Positions 15,064 through 23,536 of a stretch of DNA of 30,407 nt are shown here, one piece after another; position 1 is the first letter of the stretch; each line of letters starts with the position of its first letter. The position numbers were made by a program, and so were the translations under genes. The notes under the pieces are model-generated. The model saw only the letters and a list, made by a program, of their open reading frames with translations. It ran no database searches and had not been told where the DNA came from. Origin of the DNA: Treponema_I sp045631425 (lineage in GTDB: Bacteria > Spirochaetota > Spirochaetia > Treponematales > Treponemataceae); assembly GCA_045631425.1 (NCBI GenBank), contig JAZQUR010000060.1, forward strand, positions 1-30,407. Direction: 5' to 3'.

Positions 15064-17257
15064 TTTCTTCGCCAGCTGTGTGTAAATATGTACAATCAGG
15101 ATTTATACATGATTTAAACGAACCATGTTTTTTGTCATATTTTTCAACCATAAACCAGCCACATTTTGGACAGTTTTGGTCAATTGGTTTAAAGTGAGAA
15201 ATAAAATCACAAGTTGGATAATTTGTACATCCATAAAATGATTTTGATCTACCTTTGTTTTTGCGTTCTACAATTTCCCCATTACATTCAGGACGAGGAC
15301 ATTTTGCCAAAGGAATTGATTTTGTGTTATGACATTCTGGGAAACCAGAACAAGCCAAAAAGTAACCAAATCGACCAAGTTTTTTTAACATTGGCTTTCC
15401 GCAAAGTTCACAGGTTTTATCAGTAACCTCGTCCATAGAGCCCTTCACGCTTTCCAAGGTTGACATAACTTCGTCCACATGATTTTTGAATGGAAAGAAA
15501 AAGTCTCCCATCATTTTTGGCCACTCTACTTTGCCTTCTGCAACTTCATCAAGTTTTCCTTCAATTTCTGCTGTGAAATTTTCATTTATAACATCAGGGA
15601 AAGATTCCACCAAAATGTCGTTAATCATTTTTCCAAGAGGAGTTGGCACAAATTGCTTGTTATTTCTACTGATATAATATCTGTCAATCAAAACAGAGAT
15701 AATTGGTGCGTAGGTTGAAGGACGGCCAATTCCCTTTTCTTCCAAAGTTTTTACGATAGAAGCATCTGTGTATCTTGCAGGTCCAGAAGTAAAGTGCTGT
15801 TCTGGAGTAAAACTCTTTGGTTCAACTTCGTCCCCTACTTTTAGAGCAGGAATTGATCCAGTGATTTCCTCTTTTGAAGAAAGCAATTTCACAACACTGT
15901 AAAATCCTTTTTCCACAACTTTTGTAGAAGAAACTCTAAACACAGCTTTGTCCGCTTGAATATCAACACTTGTAGTTTTACATTTTGCGCCCTTCATTTG
16001 ACTAGAAACAAAAGCTTCCCAAATAAGTTGATACAAACGTTGCTCATCGCGAGATAAATATTCTTTTACATAATCTGGAGTGTATTCAGTGTATGTTGGA
16101 CGAATTGCTTCGTGGGCATCTTGTGCTTTTTTACCAACAGAATATTCGATTGGAGCTTCTGGCAATTCTGATGGATAGTTTTTCCCAATCCAAGAACGTA
16201 CATCTTCCAATGCGGTTTCAGAAATACGCACAGAGTCAGTACGCATGTAAGTTATCAAACCCACACGCTTTGAACCGATGTTTACACCTTCATAAAGTTT
16301 TTGTGCAATTTGCATTGTTTTTTTAGAAGTAAACCCAAGACGTGTGGCAGCAGCTTGTTGCAACTTTGAAGTTGTAAAAGGTGCTTTTGGCTTTACATTT
16401 CTTTCGCTTTCCTTAATATCAGAAACAACACATTTTGCATTTTTTATGTCTTCAATAATTTTTTGAACATCATCCTCTGATTTTAGTTCAGGCTTTTTCC
16501 CATCATACAAAACAAGAGAAGATTGGCAACTTGATTTTCCCTTTGAAAAATCCGCTTCCAAAGTCCAGTATTCCTCTGGAATAAACTCTAAAACCTCTTT
16601 TTCTCGCTCACAAATCAGTCTTAAAGCAACAGACTGAACACGCCCCGCAGAAAGACCGTTTTTTACCTTCACCCATAAAAGCGGAGAAAGATTATATCCC
16701 ACAAGTCTGTCCAAAACACGACGAGCTTTTTGAGCATTTACCATTTCTTCATCAATTACAGAAGGATTTTTAACAGCTTCCTTAATCGCAACAGGAGTAA
16801 TTTCATTAAAAACAATACGTTGAATAGGTGCACTAGTTTTACCGGTAAAAGCATTGTTTAAGTGCCAAGCAATAGCTTCTCCTTCCCGGTCATTATCACT
16901 TGCGAGGAGCACAAGAGTAGACTTCTTTGCTTCCTTTTGCAAATCTTTCAAAATAGACGCACGGCCTCTAACAGTTATGTACTCAGGCTGGAAATTATTC
17001 TCTGGGTCAATAGCAAGTCTAGATTTTGGTAAATCAATTAAGTGTCCCATAGAGGCCTTTACAGTGTATCCAGAGCCCAAATATTTTTCGATAGTTTTTG
17101 CCTTTGCAGGAGACTCTACTATAACCAATACAGCTTTTTTTGCCTTAGCTGATTTTGCTCCCTTTGTAGACTTTGTCGCTTTTGTAGATTTCTTAGATGC
17201 TTTTCCAGACTTTTCCTCAGTCTTGCTTTTTGTAACTTCCTTTTCAAGTGTTGCCAT
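15053..17257 (-). CDS. topA: DNA topoisomerase I
   Basis: This 734-residue type IA topoisomerase relaxes negative supercoils. The TOPRIM domain starts at about 41 (AVLVIVESPAKAKTIEKYL) with the acidic cluster SDNDREGEAIAWH (120-132); the catalytic tyrosine is Y337 in GLITYMRTDS. Three C-terminal four-cysteine zinc ribbons follow (CELCGKPML, CPRPEC, CPKCGW and their partner pairs). The first 40 residues are an added low-complexity tail rich in Lys, Ser, Thr and Ala, which could bind DNA or RNA electrostatically. AAGGTGG lies 6 bases before the ATG, confirming that the tail is translated. It sits 11 bases after dprA. Confidence 0.96.
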   Translation of the reverse strand: MATLEKEVTKSKTEEKSGKASKKSTKATKSTKGAKSAKAKKAVLVIVESPAKAKTIEKYLGSGYTVKASMGHLIDLPKSRLAIDPENNFQPEYITVRGRASILKDLQKEAKKSTLVLLASDNDREGEAIAWHLNNAFTGKTSAPIQRIVFNEITPVAIKEAVKNPSVIDEEMVNAQKARRVLDRLVGYNLSPLLWVKVKNGLSAGRVQSVALRLICEREKEVLEFIPEEYWTLEADFSKGKSSCQSSLVLYDGKKPELKSEDDVQKIIEDIKNAKCVVSDIKESERNVKPKAPFTTSKLQQAAATRLGFTSKKTMQIAQKLYEGVNIGSKRVGLITYMRTDSVRISETALEDVRSWIGKNYPSELPEAPIEYSVGKKAQDAHEAIRPTYTEYTPDYVKEYLSRDEQRLYQLIWEAFVSSQMKGAKCKTTSVDIQADKAVFRVSSTKVVEKGFYSVVKLLSSKEEITGSIPALKVGDEVEPKSFTPEQHFTSGPARYTDASIVKTLEEKGIGRPSTYAPIISVLIDRYYISRNNKQFVPTPLGKMINDILVESFPDVINENFTAEIEGKLDEVAEGKVEWPKMMGDFFFPFKNHVDEVMSTLESVKGSMDEVTDKTCELCGKPMLKKLGRFGYFLACSGFPECHNTKSIPLAKCPRPECNGEIVERKNKGRSKSFYGCTNYPTCDFISHFKPIDQNCPKCGWFMVEKYDKKHGSFKSCINPDCTYLHTAGEEIEN

Positions 17258-17268
17258 TGCTACCCACC

Positions 17269-18321
17269 TTAAAAACTAAACTCATTCTGATATAAATATT
17301 TTCCACTTTCTAAAACTAAATCCACAGAATCAGTAATTACTGCACCCTCTGCAACATAATCCTCTATTCCACGAATCACTCTAGAACTAGATTTTTTCCT
17401 ATTTGATGAAAGGCTCTTTTGTTCACTCTTAAACATTTTTGCATAATCTCTAGCCACAGAATGAAAAAACACATCCCTATTTTGATCCAATGCAAACTCA
17501 ACAGTAATCAAAGAACCAGATTTTTCCAAAGCTTCAATCACAACCACACTAGAAGACACACCACTTATCAAGCGGTTTCTCTCAGGAAAATGAAAAGCCA
17601 AAGCCGGAGTTTCAAGGGGATACTCACTTAAAATACAGCCACCAGTTCGCAAAATACGCCCCGCTAGAGCTTTATTTCCCGCAGGATATATTACATCTAT
17701 CCCCGAGCCTAAAAAAGCCGCTGTAGCCCCGATTTTTTCATTTTCAGAAAAATTAGCTGCACCAGCACATCCACAAGAAAAACTCCCACCAGCAACACTT
17801 CCACCAGACCAAAATCCAGCATCCATCTCACAAGCCAAAGCCCCCTTATGAGCCGCCGCATCAACTCCCATAGCCAAACCAGAAACAACAGTTGCTCCCT
17901 TTTCAGCCAACTCCTTAGAAAAGTTAAAAGCCGCTTTCAATCCCTCAGTATCCGGATGCCGAGTACCAACCACAGCAACACAAGGCTTTTTCAAACACCC
18001 AATATTCCCACGATAATACAAAGCAAAAGGAACCTGATTAATTTCTCTAAGCAAAGCAGGAAAATCCTCATCCAAAACAGTCACAATACCAATTCCGTAT
18101 TGCGCCATCAAAGCCAAGTCCCTTTCCACCCGCTTCACAAGAATTTCTGGATTCCACTTAGAACTATCCAAATTTTTTCCAGAAAGCTTTTTCAAATCTT
18201 CTATAGAAAGTAATGCAAGCATAGATAAATTGTCAAGATTATTTAACAATTCAATTTTTTGCCCACAAGATAAAAAAGAAATCCTAGACAAAGCTACCGC
18301 TAAGTCTAACTTATGCGTCAT
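17269..18321 (-). CDS. dprA: DprA/Smf DNA-processing protein with an unusual insertion
   Basis: DprA binds incoming single-stranded DNA and loads RecA during natural transformation; many non-competent bacteria also keep it. The 350-residue protein has an N-terminal helical region (1-75), then the Rossmann-like core: VVGTRHP (117-123), SGLAMGVDAAAHKGAL (147-162), LGSGIDVIYP (204-213) and FPERNRLISG (245-254), and a C-terminal part that may be winged-helix. Between the second and third motifs there are about 35 extra residues (163-199) rich in Gly, Ser, Ala and Cys, where most DprA proteins have only a short turn. The ATG overlaps the end of the TPR lipoprotein gene by 11 bases. Confidence 0.92.
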   Translation of the reverse strand: MTHKLDLAVALSRISFLSCGQKIELLNNLDNLSMLALLSIEDLKKLSGKNLDSSKWNPEILVKRVERDLALMAQYGIGIVTVLDEDFPALLREINQVPFALYYRGNIGCLKKPCVAVVGTRHPDTEGLKAAFNFSKELAEKGATVVSGLAMGVDAAAHKGALACEMDAGFWSGGSVAGGSFSCGCAGAANFSENEKIGATAAFLGSGIDVIYPAGNKALAGRILRTGGCILSEYPLETPALAFHFPERNRLISGVSSSVVVIEALEKSGSLITVEFALDQNRDVFFHSVARDYAKMFKSEQKSLSSNRKKSSSRVIRGIEDYVAEGAVITDSVDLVLESGKYLYQNEFSF

Positions 18322-19042
18322 ACATAACGTCCAAAACTATTTTCTTGTTAGCTTCAGCATTTGCCTTAGTTTCTTCAGAAGCAGTTGTAGCGATAATTCT
18401 GTCATACATATCAATTGCTAACTGAAATTCATAATTTACATAATAAGCACGAGCCAAAACAAACATAGCATCCACATCTTTTGTTTCAATAGTCAAAAGT
18501 TTTTCCAAAAGTGGAATAGCCTTTTCAGTTTCATCAAGTTCATAAACATACAAAACAGCCAAGCCGTACAAAGCTCTAGCATAATTTGGATCTAACTCTA
18601 TAGCTCTCTTATACGCACTTTCAGAAAGTTCCAAATAATGAGTTCGCTTTGACAAATCCCCAGTTGCACCATAATCCAAAGAAGCGTCAGCCATATAACC
18701 TGCGCACAAACCAACATAATAATACAAATTAGCATTTGCAGGATAATACATAATCGCATGTTCATAAGCATTCAAAGCATCAGCGTACATACCTTGGTCC
18801 AAATAACGAGAACCCAAAATTTTCCACCAAATACCAGTTTGTTGCTCTGCAATCATAATATCATTAATACGATTTTCATATTTTGCAATAGCATCCTTTA
18901 GTTCATCTACAGTTGTTGGAGAAGAAACACCTTCTTCCATAGCCTGAAGCCGCTTAATCTGATTATAACTTTTTCCACAAGACACAAACATCAAAGAAAA
19001 AGCCACCAAAACAGTCAAACAAATATAAAAATATTTTTTCAT
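18311..19042 (-). CDS. TPR-repeat lipoprotein
   Basis: The product starts MKKYFYICLTVLVAFSLMFVSCG, a lipoprotein signal with cysteine about 22 residues in, and continues with TPR-like helical pairs from about residue 65 (KILGSRYLDQGMYADALNAYEHAI, then SAYKRAIELDPNYARALYGLAVLY, then LARAYYVNYEFQLAIDMY in shorter segments). It is probably a periplasm-facing scaffold in the cell envelope. An ATG at 19054 is in frame, but GAGGTA at 19047-19052 lies just before the ATG at 19042, which I take as the start (243 residues). It is the first gene of the dprA-topA-xerC-hslVU run and follows a good promoter. Treponema keeps a TPR protein at this place between ftsZ and dprA, as far as I recall. Confidence 0.85.
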   Translation of the reverse strand: MKKYFYICLTVLVAFSLMFVSCGKSYNQIKRLQAMEEGVSSPTTVDELKDAIAKYENRINDIMIAEQQTGIWWKILGSRYLDQGMYADALNAYEHAIMYYPANANLYYYVGLCAGYMADASLDYGATGDLSKRTHYLELSESAYKRAIELDPNYARALYGLAVLYVYELDETEKAIPLLEKLLTIETKDVDAMFVLARAYYVNYEFQLAIDMYDRIIATTASEETKANAEANKKIVLDVMYDA

Positions 19043-19088
19043 AAAGTACCTCATAAAATTATATACACAATTTTTTTTTATTTTTAAA

Positions 19089-19118
19089 AATATATTCTAT
19101 AAATTTACAACAGGTCAA
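19089..19118 (-). promoter_or_regulatory. Promoter of the TPR lipoprotein-dprA-topA run
   Basis: On the minus strand TTGACC (19118-19113), an 18-base spacer and TATATT (19094-19089) lie about 50 bases before the TPR lipoprotein start. A second TATAAT is nearer the ribosome site, around 19060, and may give another start point. The surrounding DNA is A/T tracts. Confidence 0.5.
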
Positions 19119-19176
19119 GATTTTTTTTTCAAGAATTAATTTGGAGCAACCATTTTCCCTGTGAAAACCTGCCATT

Positions 19177-19225
19177 CGGGGTTCCGGCTTTCGCCTACAT
19201 TCCTACGGAACGGCTCCGCCGCCCC
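19177..19225. repeat. GC-rich structured intergenic element
   Basis: Within the 244-base gap 19043-19286 a GC-rich patch stands out from AT-rich DNA. GGGG (19178-19181) can pair with CCCC (19222-19225), enclosing GTTCCG/CGGAAC (about 19181-19186 with 19206-19211) and a small GGC/GCC hairpin (19212-19220). It resembles short intergenic repeats I recall from Treponema genomes. It lies after xerD and could also act on the end of the division transcript. No U tract was seen. Confidence 0.45.
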
Positions 19226-19286
19226 TACTGTCAGGGCTAAGCTCATAGAAAAACCAAAGAGATTTCCCTTTCAAGCAGAAAACAAA

Positions 19287-20180
19287 TTATTCATCCGGGT
19301 TAAAAAATTCTTTATGATAAGATTTAAGTTCAGAGTTATCAACGTGAGTGTAAATTTGAGTTGTAGCTAAATCAGAATGCCCAAGTAATTGCTGGACACT
19401 ACGCAAATCAGCGCCACCTTGCAAAAGATGAGTAGCAAAAGAGTGACGCAAAGTGTGAACCTTGCTATCCACACCAGATAAAGCTTTTATTTCCTGAAAA
19501 CGCTTCCAAATCCCTTTCCGAGAAAACTGCTTTCCCTGATAATTTACAAAAACATAAGGAACATTTCTCGTTCCCACAATTTTAGGCCGTTCTTCCTCAA
19601 TCCACTTAGAAAGCCATAGACGAGCATCATCCCCAAAAGGCACAAGTCGCTCTTTATTGCCCTTTCCCAAAACAAACAAAATATTCTCTTTTAGGTAAAT
19701 GTTTTGCAAAAGTAGACCAGAAGCCTCACTAATGCGAAGTCCAGAAGAGTAAATAACCTCAAACAAAGCTCTATCCCGAACACCAAGAGAAGTAGACACA
19801 TCGATGGAAGCTAGTAAAGTTTCCACTTCATCTACAGATAAAACCCTTGGCACAGAAACAGTTTTACGTGGCCGTTCAAGCAAATATCCAAGATTTTCCT
19901 TCCAAACCCCAATGCGCACCAAATAACTACCAAAAGAACGCAAAGCAGAAATTTCCTTTGCCACAGTTGTTTCGTCAGTTTGCCTTTTACGGAAAACAAA
20001 GAATTTCATCAAATCCTGAAGAGAAAGAGATTCCAAATCAAGATTACTTTCTAAAAGCCAAGATAAAAAGATTTTTATTGATATGAGATAAGTTTCAGAA
20101 GTGTTTTTAGACTTGCCCCCAACGGTCAACAAATCATTATGAAAACCGTTGAGGTAAGAAGAAAACTTATTTTTTTCCAA
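19287..20180 (-). CDS. xerD: Tyrosine recombinase, XerD type
   Basis: The 297-residue recombinase carries all six catalytic residues: R149 (SSGLRISEASGL), K173, H242 and R245 (VHTLRHSFATHLLQGGADLR), H268 (QLLGHSDLATTQ) and Y277. The LRHSFATHLLQGGADLR block is typical of Xer proteins, and with the second paralogue 4 kb downstream this locus probably supplies the complete XerC-XerD pair. The name XerD is given by exclusion and could be reversed. Translation must start at a TTG at 20180, overlapping the ftsZ stop by 14 bases; no ribosome site is well placed. Coupling to ftsZ would link dimer resolution to division-gene expression. Confidence 0.85.
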   Translation of the reverse strand: MEKNKFSSYLNGFHNDLLTVGGKSKNTSETYLISIKIFLSWLLESNLDLESLSLQDLMKFFVFRKRQTDETTVAKEISALRSFGSYLVRIGVWKENLGYLLERPRKTVSVPRVLSVDEVETLLASIDVSTSLGVRDRALFEVIYSSGLRISEASGLLLQNIYLKENILFVLGKGNKERLVPFGDDARLWLSKWIEEERPKIVGTRNVPYVFVNYQGKQFSRKGIWKRFQEIKALSGVDSKVHTLRHSFATHLLQGGADLRSVQQLLGHSDLATTQIYTHVDNSELKSYHKEFFNPDE

Positions 20181-21387
20181 GGTTAATTTGATTTCCTCGG
20201 TTTCTCAAATAAGCAGGAGTGTTTATATCATCCATTGGATTTTGTTGTCCTGTAGAAAGACCAGAGTTTCTATTTTGTTCGATATCTCTAAATTCTTTGA
20301 TAGAAACAAAATCACTTTTTGGAGCTTGTGGTTGTGGTTTTGGAGGAACAACATTACTTGCTTGATTTACTGGACGAGATTGTAACAATTCTTCGATTGT
20401 TGTAGGAGTAGAGATTTCATCTCCGTCTTTTGGAAAACCAGTTGCGATAACTGTAATCATACATTTATCAGTCATATTTGGATCAACAGTTGTTCCGTGA
20501 ATAATCAAAACATCAGGATCTGCAGTTGAATTAATGATATTGATAGCATCTTCAACTTCTAGAAGACTTAAATCTTCACCACCAGTAATGTTGATAAGGA
20601 TATTCTTTGCACCTTCGATGTGAGAATCTTCCAACAAAGGATTGTTGATAGCGTTTGTTGCAGCGTCAACAGCTTTGTTATCGCCAACACCAACACCAAC
20701 ACCAAGAATAGCATCTCCTTTGCCTTCCATAGTTGTTTTTACGTCAGCAAAGTCAATATTTACTTCACCTGGTTTTGTAATCAAGTCAGAAATACCTTGA
20801 ACACCCTGACGTAAAACATCGTCAGCAAGAACGAAAGCTTGTTTGATTGGAGTGCGTTTATCTACGATTTTTAGCAAATGCTGATTTGGGATAACGATAA
20901 GTGTATCAACTTCTTTGTGAAGTTTAGCAATACCGTTTTCAGCAAGTTGCATTTTATTTTTGCCTTCAAAGTTAAAAGGTTTTGTAACAACACCTACAGT
21001 TAATGCTCCCTGTTCTTTTGCAATTTTAGCAATAATTGGAGCAGCACCTGTACCTGTTCCACCGCCCATTCCAGCGGTAACGAAAACCATATCAGCGCCT
21101 TTTAAAACATTTGCGATTGATTCTGCATCTTCTTGAGCTGCAAGTTCACCAACTTCAGGTTTACCACCAGCACCTAATCCGCCAGTTAATTTTGAACCAA
21201 TACCAATTCTTTCTTTTGCGTTAGAATTATTTAATGCTTGTAAATCTGTATTTGCTACAATAAAGTCTACATTTTCTAGTCCAGCTGCAATCATTCTGTT
21301 TACAGCGTTTGAACCACCGCCACCAACACCAATAACTTTAATAACTGTTGGACTAATTGATTTATTACTTACTACTGAAAATTCCAT
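20167..21387 (-). CDS. ftsZ: Cell division GTPase FtsZ
   Basis: FtsZ polymerises into the ring that organises septation. The tubulin signature GGGTGTG is at 108-114, the GVGGGGSNAVNRM nucleotide loop near the N-terminus and the T7-loop NIDFADVKT region are intact. The linker is short and proline-rich (about 335-380) and the C-terminal peptide DINTPAYLRNRG is the usual docking site for FtsA. I place the start at the ATG at 21387 (406 residues) because GGAGG at 21398-21402 precedes it by 10 bases; an in-frame TTG at 21408 would put the ribosome site inside the gene. It lies 45 bases after ftsA. Confidence 0.97.
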   Translation of the reverse strand: MEFSVVSNKSISPTVIKVIGVGGGGSNAVNRMIAAGLENVDFIVANTDLQALNNSNAKERIGIGSKLTGGLGAGGKPEVGELAAQEDAESIANVLKGADMVFVTAGMGGGTGTGAAPIIAKIAKEQGALTVGVVTKPFNFEGKNKMQLAENGIAKLHKEVDTLIVIPNQHLLKIVDKRTPIKQAFVLADDVLRQGVQGISDLITKPGEVNIDFADVKTTMEGKGDAILGVGVGVGDNKAVDAATNAINNPLLEDSHIEGAKNILINITGGEDLSLLEVEDAINIINSTADPDVLIIHGTTVDPNMTDKCMITVIATGFPKDGDEISTPTTIEELLQSRPVNQASNVVPPKPQPQAPKSDFVSIKEFRDIEQNRNSGLSTGQQNPMDDINTPAYLRNRGNQINLGKK

Positions 21388-21432
21388 AATATTAGTGCCT
21401 CCACCCAATTTACTAATTTATGTCAATATTTA

Positions 21433-22671
21433 TTAAACAAATTCCTTTAGCCACCCTTTTAGAGCAGAAAAAATACCTTTTGTCTTTTTTTCGTTTTCAC
21501 GTTTTGATTGAGAACCTTCTTGATTCTCAATATTTGAAACTACAAGTCCTACTGCAACAGCAAATTCTGGAGAACGATATTCGTCTTGCAATCCTCCAAA
21601 ATTTCCAGGAATACCAATTCGGACATTTCGTGTGTCAAAAACCTCGCCTGCAACTTCAACAATTCCAGGAAGTAAAGCTCCACCACCACACAATATAACA
21701 TTTCCAGATAATTTTCTATCCCTTACAGAAGCCCCAATTTTATCTCGAACCATTGTAAGAATTTCTTCTACACGTGGCTGAATATAGCTACACAAATCAT
21801 GACGAGTAATTGCTTCTGGCGGTCTTCCACCAAGCCCTGGAATAATAACCTCTTCTACTTCATCAAGCAAAGGCTCGTAACAACAACCAGATGATTTTTT
21901 TATGCGTTCTGCAGTTTCAAAACTTATTCCACGGATAACAGAAATGTCGTTTGTTACAGTTGCGCCCCCCAAGGGAATTGATACAGAACAAACAGGTGCG
22001 CCATCAGAAATTACCAATGCATCTGTAGACCCACCACCCAAATCAATGATGATAGAACCTAAATCTCTTTCTTCTTCAGTTGTAATCGCAGCCACAGAAG
22101 CCAAAGTTTTTAGCAAAATTCCGTCACAACCAAAACCAGCTCTTGTAACACAACTTCTTAAATTTTGAATTGATGTTACAGCAGCAGTTACAATGTGGAT
22201 TTCAGACTCAAGGCGCACACCAATCATATTTAGAGGTTGTTTTATACCTTTTTGTCCGTCGATAGTAAAAGATTGTGGGATTACATGGATAATTGTTCTA
22301 GCAATGTCGATAGGAACAGATTTCGCAGCTTCAATAACTCTATCAACATCTTTGTGAGTGATTTCTTGAATACCTTTACCATTTCCAGCAACACCAACAA
22401 CACCAGTTGAGTTCATGCTAGAAACTTGGGAACCACCGATAGCAGTAAACAATGATAAAACTTCATGACCAGCCATCATTTCGGCAGCTTCGATAGCAGA
22501 TTTTACAGAGGAAGTAGCAGCTTCAATATTAACTATTGCACCGTTTCGTAAACCGTTTGATGGTGCTTTTCCAACACCAGTAATTTGTAATTCACCGTTT
22601 TCTGAGAATACACCAATGACAGCTCTTACAGTTGATGTACCAATATCAAGCCCTACGAGTGTTTCGCTCAC
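21433..22671 (-). CDS. ftsA: Cell division protein FtsA
   Basis: FtsA is an actin-like ATPase that ties FtsZ to the membrane. The 412-residue protein opens with the phosphate-1 loop LDIGTSTVRAVIG, has IIDLGGGSTDALVI as phosphate-2 and VILCGGGALLPGI as the adenosine motif, and contains the FtsA-specific SHS2/1C region around 85-160. The C-terminus GIFSALKGWLKEFV is the amphipathic membrane-targeting helix. The start is a GTG at 22671 with GGGAGG 7 bases upstream. It precedes ftsZ as in most bacteria and lies 61 bases after ftsQ. Confidence 0.96.
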   Translation of the reverse strand: MSETLVGLDIGTSTVRAVIGVFSENGELQITGVGKAPSNGLRNGAIVNIEAATSSVKSAIEAAEMMAGHEVLSLFTAIGGSQVSSMNSTGVVGVAGNGKGIQEITHKDVDRVIEAAKSVPIDIARTIIHVIPQSFTIDGQKGIKQPLNMIGVRLESEIHIVTAAVTSIQNLRSCVTRAGFGCDGILLKTLASVAAITTEEERDLGSIIIDLGGGSTDALVISDGAPVCSVSIPLGGATVTNDISVIRGISFETAERIKKSSGCCYEPLLDEVEEVIIPGLGGRPPEAITRHDLCSYIQPRVEEILTMVRDKIGASVRDRKLSGNVILCGGGALLPGIVEVAGEVFDTRNVRIGIPGNFGGLQDEYRSPEFAVAVGLVVSNIENQEGSQSKRENEKKTKGIFSALKGWLKEFV

Positions 22672-22732
22672 TTAAAATCCTCCCAAAATAAGCCTACAGA
22701 TAAATTACAAAAAAATTAAAACAAAATCAACC

Positions 22733-23536
22733 TTATGCTTTTTTATAAGAAATTGTTCCGTATCTCATATCAACTTCTGTAACATCAGGATCTACAGATT
22801 CAATAATATCAAGAACAACCATCATATATTGCAATGTATCTTCATTAAAAGATCTATCTACTAAAAATCTTACATGACTTTGTAGTGGATAAAGCATTAA
22901 TTCATAGCTATCGTAATCAGTTGGAATAACTCTAATTTCTGATAAAGCAGAAAAATAAGCAGGATTTTTTTGCATAATTTCTTCAACTTGCTTAATCAAT
23001 GAACGATACATTGTAGGAATTCTCATTCCATCTGAAATAGCAGTAAGTTCAATACCTGTAATCAATGGCATAGAATTATTAGACATTTGACTGCCCATGG
23101 AAAATATTACACCATTTTTATCAATTTGAATAGGTAGAGTTTTCCCATCAACATTTACAAGAGAACAGCAAACTGGTGCTCTTTCTGTTACCTTTACAAG
23201 AATTTGGTCTGGGAATTTTTTTTCAACTGTAACACTTTCAATTACTGCGTTACTTGCCAACTTTGAAGCAAAACTTGCTGTATCAAATTCCATCCAAGAA
23301 ACATTGCTAGAAATTCCTCCTTCTAAAAGCAATTCATCAGCTTGTAGAGAAGAAAGGCCTGAAAAAGTTACCTTTGCAGTTGATAAACAAGGCATTACAA
23401 CTGTGTAAAGTAAAGCTTCGAGAATTAAAAATAATGATAATACCACAACAAGTACTTTGAGAATTTTTGCTTTGTTGTCAGTTTTTTCTGCTGTGTAATA
23501 TTTTTCCATTCCAGTATAAATAAAACTATCGCTCAT
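22733..23536 (-). CDS. ftsQ: Cell division protein FtsQ/DivIB
   Basis: The 267-residue bitopic protein has a cytoplasmic N-terminus of about 25 residues, one TM helix (about 27-49) and an extracytoplasmic part beginning with a POTRA-like domain (STAKVTFSGLSSLQADELL to VEKKFPDQILVKVTERAP). That order is FtsQ/DivIB, a connector that recruits FtsL and the septal synthase. Position between ftsW and ftsA supports it. The ATG is preceded by GGAG at 7 bases and overlaps the ftsW stop by 11 bases. Sequence conservation is low in this family, so the call leans on topology and context. Confidence 0.88.
   Translation of the reverse strand: MSDSFIYTGMEKYYTAEKTDNKAKILKVLVVVLSLFLILEALLYTVVMPCLSTAKVTFSGLSSLQADELLLEGGISSNVSWMEFDTASFASKLASNAVIESVTVEKKFPDQILVKVTERAPVCCSLVNVDGKTLPIQIDKNGVIFSMGSQMSNNSMPLITGIELTAISDGMRIPTMYRSLIKQVEEIMQKNPAYFSALSEIRVIPTDYDSYELMLYPLQSHVRFLVDRSFNEDTLQYMMVVLDIIESVDPDVTEVDMRYGTISYKKA

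Noticed and set aside
21388..21408. TTG start for ftsZ
   Set aside because: The GGAGG ribosome site would lie inside the gene; it serves the ATG at 21387.
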